From: Dermacentor variabilis
Taxonomy: Eukaryota > Arthropoda > Arachnida > Ixodida > Ixodidae
Reading direction: 5' to 3'
Length of the DNA stretch: 64,000 nucleotides
Assembly (NCBI RefSeq): GCF_050947875.1
Contig: NW_027460291.1
Location: 23,333,368-23,397,367 of the forward strand
Below, piece by piece: positions 56,540 to 64,000 of the stretch. The position numbers and the translations under genes are program-made. The notes under the pieces are model-generated. The model did not search any database, was not told the origin of the DNA, and saw only the letters and a program-made list of their open reading frames with translations. Numbering within the stretch: the stretch's first letter is position 1; each line of letters starts with the position of its first letter.

Positions 56540-59520
56540 TTTTCTTACAATGTTTCGGCGATTCTAATGTAAAAACCTAGCCGAATGTTCAGGCTTGGTC
56601 TATTCCACACAGTTTCGCTGTACGAGAACCGTCAGTGACAGCCGGTGTACGTCTAAGGCCACTGTTGAGGGCGAGTAAGAACACGCCGCTGCATTCGTGT
56701 TCGTCTTCAATGCAGAGTGTACAGAGTCCTCTACCAGACGCTGCAGGAGCTGAAAAGCACGAGGAAGGAAAATAGACCCTAAATATAAAGACCGAGCCAC
56801 TGTGAACACGGCAACATGACAACTCCAAATCCGTCTGCTCACCATCACTTGCTAACGTCCGTAGCTGTTACACGCGCGGTGGTAAAGACAATTTACATTG
56901 AACTCTACGCACTCGCAAATGAACTTCTCCTTTATTTACGTTAGAACAACTAGACAAAAGCAAAGCCTACCGTTGCTTACGGACTGCGGATATCCAAGTT
57001 TCAGCTTTTCCATGCAGCGATGGAACTGAATGGCCTGACTAGCTTCAGTCATGTTTGGTCAACTGTCCATGCACGCAAGAGAGCAACATGTTTGTTCGGA
57101 TTCGGTTCCATGTGATATTTCGGCAAATGCCAAAACGGAGAAACGACCGAACATAACAAACTCAGCTGGCGGCTGCGCCTGCTGCACCCGCTGTCAAATG
57201 CTGTTACATTCGCGGCACCGCCATATGAAGACGCCACCTATACAAACTCATCTCGTGCCTATTGGATAAAGAGGTCTGAGTAAGTCAATCAACTATGTCA
57301 AATTGCTATTACCTTTTTTCTTGGCTTGCCTCAGGTTTTCGTCGTCGGCAGGATCCATCGAGGAGGCGCTGCCAGGTTCAAAGAAGGCTCCTGCGAGGTA
57401 TCACGCTTGTGAGGCTGTTTGGGGAGAATCGTCAGTAGTGGAGTCATAAATAATATTATCGATGGCTGTCGGACAATGCTGAAGAGAACTTCCGAACCAA
57501 AAAATTTGCGAATTTTGTGAATTTGGCCCCAGGTCGCATAAGCACCATTTCATTACGGGCATTTGGGTGTTTTCTGCTTTCGTGTAGCTCAAGTTCACTG
57601 TTTCCGTACCCGCTTTACGCGCTCTGAACTCGATTTCATCATTGAGGAAGGTAACGTCTTCTCTGTTCAACTTCCCGCAAAACAGTTGTGTAGATAAGTT
57701 TATGCGGATCAAAAGGCGTTTCTTTTTCGTCGTCGCAGCCACAATCGTGGGCCCATGCGCTGACGCGCATCCTTGAGTTCAGGCCAGCTGGTTGTAAACT
57801 TTCGTTTACGAAAATGCTTGATGAGCGAGAATAGCAATCATCGTAAAATAATCCGATGGTTCGGCGACGTGAAAAGTGAATCGAAGGCCACCCAACACTT
57901 CGTACATAAACGACATTGTAATTCGGCATTGGTACACTGTTAGAACGCTAAAAATACATTCGGTAAGCATTAGACAATGCGGTGTGAATATTCTAGCAAA
58001 ATATAATTGCGCTATGATGCATACATAGATGCATAGAGCCTGCAATCTCGCATAAAATTTTGCCTACTGCAACTTTTAGGGTCTCATATTACATCCCGCC
58101 TATTTGCGAACAAATGTGAACTTCACGCCCCTCTTCAGGCAATGCTGTCGTGGTTGCACAAATTCAGCAATGTTAACTTTGATACAGTCAGCGACATATT
58201 TTTTTATATTTTTGCTTTTCAAACAATGAAGAAGTGACCACTTTTCTTTCACAAAGACCTTGCGCCTTCAAAGTTTGCCTAAATATAAAGGCCCTATAAT
58301 TGTCCCGTAGTATGAATTTGCAGCTCGTACATCTAACCGTTGTCTTTAGAAATTATCGCGTCTAATTTGCTGTCACAACCTTTCTTCTGAGAATAATTTT
58401 CTTAAAAAGAATCATGTTACGTCGGGGGCTTTGAATGCGGCGCCCTCACAGCATTGCCGTAGCAGTGTAGTTTCTCTGCGAAACCCTCCCGCGCTTTCCT
58501 GATCTGGCTCCTCCTGCTGCCTTGCCGAGTAGGTTGCACATAAAGAGCAATTTACATCCCCGACTGCGGGATCTATCCTCGGTCCCCCCATCAGAGCAGA
58601 CCGGTGCTTTTAATTATTCAACCACAGTAGCAGGCATGTTTCCATTGTGCCAACGCCAACTATCTCTCCGAAGTGATCGCCGCGTCTGCCACAATGCGTA
58701 GGAGGCGTACGCGAGAGCGCATGCGCAAGTTTCTTTCGCCGCAAAGACGCTGGAATGAAATGGGCAGATTTAGAGCATCTGATTGACCGATTGACGAAAA
58801 TTCCCCATAGATTCCAAAATGTGTGTTTTATCTGCTCAACTTTTGTACTGCAGACGTGTGTTTACCAATCGACAGCATAAATTTAGTGAAATGTTCGTAA
58901 ATAAATGACTGGAATTTCCATCCAGGATAAATTTATTGCGCGTGTTATCAGAGAGACGTCAGTGTTATAAAGTTGCGCCCTGTTTGAATCGATAGGCATG
59001 TCGTGTCGGCCAAAATACAGCATTCCTCGTTAAAAAAACGCTCATTGTCTGCAGTTTTTCTGCTGCGTGCTGCGTCTGAAGATATCGTGAAACGCGAACG
59101 CTCCTTTAATGCCGCGTTGCCTTTCCTCTACAGGAGGGCATTCCACTGTGGCGGCTCGCCATAGTCTGGTATATCCCTGGCCTCAGTAGTGCCGTGTGCA
59201 CAACGCCGCACTGCAACTTTCATATTTTGGTAAGCCAACTAGAAGTGAGAACTTTTACGCTTCGAAGGCAAGGAGCCGACAGCTGCGACACACTTTAGCA
59301 ATTCGTCGAACGCGCCTACACTTGTATACTGTTTCACCACTGCGTGTAACCGGTGGTAACAAATGTTTCAACACGTGTCACATACAAACGGTGCCAAAAC
59401 GTACTAACAGTAGCCAAAGAAGCGGATACGCTATCAAAACGTCGTACAACTCCATGACTCCTATAAATCATGCACCTATAGTTAAAAAATAAGCGATGTT
59501 TACTGTGCCGATGAAAGCAA
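56540..59520. other. Mostly unassigned stretch
   Basis: A minus-strand ATG at 57354 followed by DPADDENLRQAKKK and a donor-like AAAAAAGGTAATAG (57310) could be a 5' exon, unsupported by a partner. 57400-57930 has coding-like but frame-broken minus sequence (HDCGCDDEKETPFDPHKL). The rest shows nothing recognised. Confidence 0.25.
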
Positions 59521-59521
59521 T

Positions 59522-60000
59522 TGTACGAGGTCGAATTCAAAAGTCTTTGGCACTCTTTTTTTAGCCCAATTACGGCTGTGAATTGCAAGTCAACATATAC
59601 CTTTTCAGCGGCAGACCTTTTTTGGACCAACCCGGCCTTATCTGCCGGAAGCTCCACAGAACGGCGCTGCTGTCAGTTGTTCAAGATGGCGGTTCTGCTT
59701 TACACGTTCACGGCGTACGAGCGACGAAGTGCGATTCGTTTTCGATGGAGTAAGGGACGAACTCCTATCCAAATTCACCGGGAAATGCAGTCCACATATG
59801 GGTAAAGGTGTCTAGCTTAAGCAAACGTGAGGTAGTGGTGTTGTGAGTTCACAAAACACCGTGAAGACTTGGATGACAATGAGCGGTCGGGGAGGCCGCG
59901 TGAATCGCTAAGTGACGACAGGGGCATCGCACATTTATTGCTGCGATGGGACATATGAGGGTCTGAACCGGCGTGGGGGCTATGTAGAAAAATAGTGCAA
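59522..60000 (+). pseudogene. Mariner-type transposase N-terminal fragment with left end
   Basis: TACGAGGTCGAATTCAAAAG at 59524 resembles a mariner TIR following a TA. At 59685-59805 the frame reads AYERRSAIRFRWSKGRTPIQIHREMQSTYG, split here at SAIRFRWSKG, matching the helix-turn-helix start (HTH_48) of mariner transposases. The next frames contain EDLDDNERSGRPRESLSDD. The catalytic D,D(34)D part and the right end are missing. Confidence 0.7.
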
Positions 60001-60271
60001 GGTACGTAGAATACTACATATATTTGTAATTAGCTGTATGTACGTTATGTTGGCTAATAAACATAGGGGCAAGGACTTTCTGATTCGCCCGCGTACGTTG
60101 ATAGCATCCTCGTAGAGAAGTATCCCGTGTTTTTTTTTTCTTATGGTATCGCAATTTCTTTAGCTTCTAACGAAAAATTAACCTGCTTTTAATCTTCTAT
60201 ATTTATGGTCGATATGTCAACACCAGATACTAGAACACATTTTAAATATCAATATTTATTTTTTGCGGTCG

Positions 60272-60715
60272 TTATCTTGCGTGGTTTTTTCTTCTACGTG
60301 CCGAAAAAGTCCGCGAAATATCAAGAAAAAAGTAAGCCTGCTTTTCACTAGCGCGTCTCAGCAGCGCCACACATTGTCCTAACACGTGCTGCACAGGAAC
60401 TGAAGGCGCTCCACACCTAATCCGCAGGTGACACCGCTTTGATACGAGGCTTAGCTCGGTATTGCTGCGTAATTTCCTGCTAGCGACGAGACTCGGGTCT
60501 GCGCGCATTACTGTGTTTCCCAGCGTTAGCGATTGGGCTTGTTCGGTGTTCATCATTGCAGGGAAACAGAGCAGAAATCTGACGAAGACGAGCAGAGACA
60601 AAGAATACACAGAGCTGTACATTGAGCAGCTCTTCATCGTCCTCATTTTCTGCTTTGTTCCTCTGTAACGATGTTTTCTACAGTGATAAGCAACCTCCCA
60701 AAGCCGAATTATCAA
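60272..60715 (-). CDS. Possible small secreted-protein frame
   Basis: 147 codons. An internal Met (MKSCSMYSSVYSLSLLVFVR) begins a stretch with signal-peptide character, ending at about FPAMMNTEQA. The rest is basic and contains KRCHLRIRCG, a dibasic site followed by C-x5-C, which could be a neuropeptide-like or defensive peptide. No splice sites were verified and no homologue recognised. Chance is a real alternative. Confidence 0.25.
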   Translation of the reverse strand: MIIRLWEVAYHCRKHRYRGTKQKMRTMKSCSMYSSVYSLSLLVFVRFLLCFPAMMNTEQAQSLTLGNTVMRADPSLVASRKLRSNTELSLVSKRCHLRIRCGAPSVPVQHVLGQCVALLRRASEKQAYFFLDISRTFSARRRKNHAR

Positions 60716-60719
60716 AAGT

Positions 60720-61590
60720 TGCCGTGAATGCTATCGAGCTGCCGCCTTGAGCCAAACTGAGTGCGCATAGTTCTGAGCGATTGAAACGCAATAGTCGGAG
60801 CGCGTGGCTGTGGCGTTTTTTCCGCCTCCGGTGGGTGCTGCAGGGGAGCACCGAGCTAATGCATACGGTGAAACCGAGAACCTTTGTGACGCATTGTCAA
60901 TGCGGTCTGCGGTGGCACAAATACCACTGGACGCCATGGGCTCCGACTGAGGCCTTCCCATCGCTCAGCGCGGTGCGGACACGGGAAATGATTTTGAAAA
61001 CACTGATATACAAAACAAAATGTTTTTATTTGTAGCTTGGGGGTGCCGGCCAACAAACAGCTGCAATAGCTTGGGTGTGCGCGTTTAACTTATTGTAGTA
61101 TTTTCAAGCAATTCCAGGTTGTGGAGAGCTCCTAGAAGAAATTTAACATGTTTGCTAATGTCGCGCCCGTTAAATTCCTAATGGCTACCCCAGCCATTCC
61201 AAAGGAAGTATATATGCAAATGCATCTAAAAAAATGTCCATAACACGAGCGGAATTATCTGGTTCGCTGCGCGTGTTTGACGGCAGCACTGCTGCCGCGC
61301 GCAAGCGTGCAGCCGGGTCGTTGTTTTTTTAAATATTTCCAAGGGTGGCGCGTTGTTTCATTTAGAAGTGGTAAAAAGAGCCACGCAAGGGGGGGGGGGT
61401 GAGGGGGGGGTTCGAATACGCGACACGAGCTGCCGATGGCGAAGTTTTCGAATGTGCTCTGTTTTTCCTTCTTTTTGTTTTTGTAATCTCGAAAGCTTGT
61501 CCTTAGGCACAATACCCAAAGGCATACCGAAAATGCACGAAGAAATTCGGTTCATGAAAAAAATCTAGAAGCGAGCGATAAAATGGCCCA
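60720..61590. other. Non-coding stretch
   Basis: Contains a poly-G run at 61390-61410. Nothing else recognised. Confidence 0.45.
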
Positions 61591-61598
61591 GGAATAAT

Positions 61599-63493
61599 TC
61601 AACGTTCAAAGTCGGCTGGGTGGCCAGGCCGAAGGCCTCTGCCTGCTGGGGGCGAAGGTGACTTTCGTGAAGGCCTGGGCATGTCCACGGTAAGTGTGTC
61701 ACTGTCACATTCTAGATTCTGGGGTCCCAAAACGGGCATGATGTAGTGGAAGGACCGCATTACTGTTGTTGCCAGAGAGCGTTCACAGACGGGGTGAGCG
61801 CAACTATGGCACGCAGCCTCCGTAGCGTAACCTCCTCTCGGGGGGTAAACCACCAGGGAAGTCTGGCTCATACGTAGGCATATGGACTCGTGTGGTACGC
61901 CGGAGGCTTTCTTTTTCCCAAAGCTGGTGTCTGTAGGCATCTTCCGTGAAATGTGGAATTGGATGTGTTGTTAACGGTGGATAAGGTGCCAAATCTGCCT
62001 CGAGGAGGTCCGGCAGGGCCGCTTGAGGCACCCGCTGGAAGCGCATCTCGATAGTCGTAGTGGCAGCAAGGCGCTGAATCATGTGTGAGAGTAAAGTGAA
62101 ACGACTTACTCCACTTATATCGGGGAGGGCTAGGGTCTAGGCTGTGCGAATGACGAGCCTTGAATACGGCGCAGCTAGAACAATGGGGATCAACGCAGCA
62201 TGTCGTCACGTATGACGGCAAGCTCAGCAAGAGGATGCAGGCGGAACCGGATCGGTTGCATACGAGCACGTGCGGCCTGCTTCGAGTATCGATGGGCACA
62301 CGGGAACTATGCGAGTCATGGTGCCGTTAACACTAGTACCACTGTACGCTACGACAGTAGCATCGTCTTGATGGTGATTGGCGCGACGAAGTCGCGAAAT
62401 TGAGCATTCGCCTGGCTAGGAACATGGTCATAGAAACGACGAGGATGATTTTGCCACGTAGTTGCACCTTATTCTATGGAGCCACATTGGGTGTCGTTGA
62501 AGCTAGCTTTTATATCTTACGTCCCATGTACCGGGCAAACCAAGCGGCCTAGCAAAACGTCAATAGCGCAAGAGCGCACGCGCATCAACGTCGATGTGCC
62601 AACTAGTCGGTAGTGTTGAGTTGGGACTCGGCCTGTAGGGTTGGCACCAGAGTGGGACTTGGCAGCCCTGTTGTGGTACGCATGACATTGTTATTAAGCG
62701 CCTCAAGGAGAGCCACCCATGGTCTGCAAGGGATGATGAAGCTGGGCCCGGTAGATGAGTCGTGGTTGCAGTAACGACTGAACCAGAAGGTGGGCCTAGT
62801 CGGTGCTCGCGCCGCCAGATTTTTTCGCAATACGATCTATCAAACGCATCGTTTCTACAGCCTGTTGCTTTGCGCAATTGACCCGTGGTGCCGCAGATCC
62901 GGCGACAGCAATTTGAAGGCTAAGCGCACGGATGGTTGCAGCCTCATGTAGTGACTGCTGGTCCAAAATTAACTGAAGAGGCTGGAGTGCAAGTAAACGG
63001 TGTCCATACTTGTTCGCTACCAACGCTGCTACAAATTCCACCATATTGAAGGTAGTTTGTACACCCTCAATGACGGCGAGCGCAGGCAGCATTCCTGTGT
63101 TCCCTGGCAGGCAGTTTTGAACAAAGAAAGGAGGCGGGGCCCTGTCTAAAGCAGGAAAGGAAGTGAAAGTGACAGTCTCGGCCAATACTGCTGGTATCTA
63201 GCCAGCTGCTAAGAGGGCGCAGGCTTCAGAGCCTGGACGCCACTGACCGCGTTCCATTGCTTGAAGAGTGCGCCAAATAGATGCATTAAACGATAATGGG
63301 CCGACCGAAGAGCACCAGTAATTTGAGTGGCCAGGTTGCAAGCGTTGTTTATGGTGCCGAGCTTCAGCAGTAAAGCATTGAGCCTCCAACCGAATGGCAA
63401 TTGATCTAGGGTCACGTTCTGGTGCAAGTTCTGCTTTGCAGCGCGGCGCCCATAGGTGCAGTAGCTGCAAATATGGAGTGGGTTGCGATTCAC
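61599..63493 (-). pseudogene. Decayed large protein-coding region, unidentified
   Basis: Protein-like frames follow one another on the minus strand: 63493-63209 (Leu/Asn-rich, LNALLLKLGTINNACNLATQ), 63185-62796 (MLPALAVIEGVQTTFNMVEF; LALQPLQLILDQQ), 62830-62603 (RPTFWFSRYCNHDSST; IIPCRPWVALLEALNN), 62410-61804 in one frame with only a few stops (SGTSVNGTMTRIVPVC; PYSRLVIRTA; MIQRLAATTTIEMRFQRVP), and 61940-61599 (SFHYIMPVLGPQN). Amino acid composition and continuity suggest one ancestral protein of at least about 600 residues. No reverse transcriptase, transposase or host domain was recognised. A viral structural-type protein fixed in the genome is one hypothesis. Confidence 0.5.
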
Positions 63494-63585
63494 CTACGAC
63501 GTACATGCTACACCCATGACGTATCCACGATGTACGTATCGGTGACGTACATATCCACGACGTACGTGCCCACGACGTACCTATT
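63491..63585. repeat. Short tandem repeat, CACGACGTAC core
   Basis: About six degenerate units of 15-18 bp built on CCACGACGTACGT and CATGACGTATC. Confidence 0.7.
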
Positions 63586-63676
63586 CTTCACGCACTTGCT
63601 GTAACTAGTGCCGCACTAAAACAGATCCGGCTGGGAGTTGGCAAAGGTGCTTTCTGATACCACTCTGTATCGATCT

Positions 63677-64000
63677 CTATCCACCATTCGGCACAGCCGG
63701 CGGAGGCGACCATGACGGAGGCGACCACATCCAACCATGACGGCGCTGGATCGCTATACGGCGTTCCTTGAGACGCTGAATTTCCTTTTCAATGTTGCTC
63801 AATGAAAGTGGCGCGATTTCTATGAATTGTGATGCCCTTTGTGGGCGCGAAGTGAATGATCTAACCACTGAGCTATATGTAGGTGTCGCAGAATCGCTTC
63901 TCGTTGTAGTTGTTGTAGTCACCTGTATAGGTTTCTCTCCTAGCGAGGTCAAAACAGCGTAACGGTTGCACACAGGGCCTTGTTTGTACACGCGAGTCTG
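63677..64000 (-). CDS. Open frame reaching the window edge, unidentified
   Basis: Open from the right edge of the window to 63677 on the minus strand. It has a Thr-rich run, a PRQRASQ-like basic patch, an amphipathic SLSNIEKEIQRLKERRIAIQ coil and a Pro/Trp end (WSPPSWSPPPAVPNGG). It could be the 5' part of the decayed region at 61.6-63.5 kb, but the intervening sequence is tandem repeat with stops. Confidence 0.3.
   Translation of the reverse strand, partial: QTRVYKQGPVCNRYAVLTSLGEKPIQVTTTTTTRSDSATPTYSSVVRSFTSRPQRASQFIEIAPLSLSNIEKEIQRLKERRIAIQRRHGWMWSPPSWSPPPAVPNGG

Overview
This is a gene-poor, transposon-saturated stretch of a eukaryotic nuclear genome, most likely from a hard tick (Ixodidae). 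The pointers are two tRNA-derived SINEs resembling the tick Ruka family, tick-style non-LTR retrotransposons (CR1-like, I-clade with RNase H, RTE-like), Ty3/gypsy elements, THAP/P-family DNA transposons, GC-rich splice-bounded exons and no prokaryotic gene organisation. The tick assignment comes from recalled family knowledge; no search was run.

Layout. 1-2.4 kb: Ty3/gypsy copy (minus) running off the left edge. 2.4-3.2 kb: dispersed repeat split by a SINE; its second copy is at 16.8-17.3 kb. 4.2-6.6 kb: THAP remnant, LINE tail and a TIR element. 8.6-11.3 kb: second gypsy copy (plus) and an LTR-like block. 14.2-16.3 kb: tandem repeats and a PIF/Harbinger transposase pseudogene (minus). 19.4-22.9 kb: the 3' end of an I-clade LINE split in frame by a 2.65 kb THAP element with 8-bp target duplications, which itself holds a 1.5 kb fold-back built on a 10-bp minisatellite. 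25.5-31.4 kb: two LINEs head to head, one carrying a nearly full-length palindromic TTAA element in its 3' tail. 31.4-40.1 kb: one gypsy element (minus) opened in its RNase H region by a 5 kb LINE that carries a SINE, a 985-bp TIR element and a perfect-looking hairpin. 41.9-47.6 kb: a TIR element of the same family as that 985-bp copy, holding a 4.4 kb P-type transposon with 23-bp TIRs and an 8-bp target duplication. 48.4-49.6 kb: the best host-gene candidate, two phase-compatible minus-strand exons ending in a membrane anchor. 50-56 kb: a GT microsatellite, a 311-bp tandem duplication and an RTE-like LINE. 59.5-60 kb: a mariner fragment. 61.6-64 kb: an unidentified decayed protein-coding region (minus).

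The elements record a layered insertion history: at five sites the sequence resumes exactly after the inserted element, giving target duplications and relative ages. Almost all transposon ORFs are broken by stops or frameshifts, so little here is likely to be active. I see no rRNA, functional tRNA gene, CRISPR or operon.
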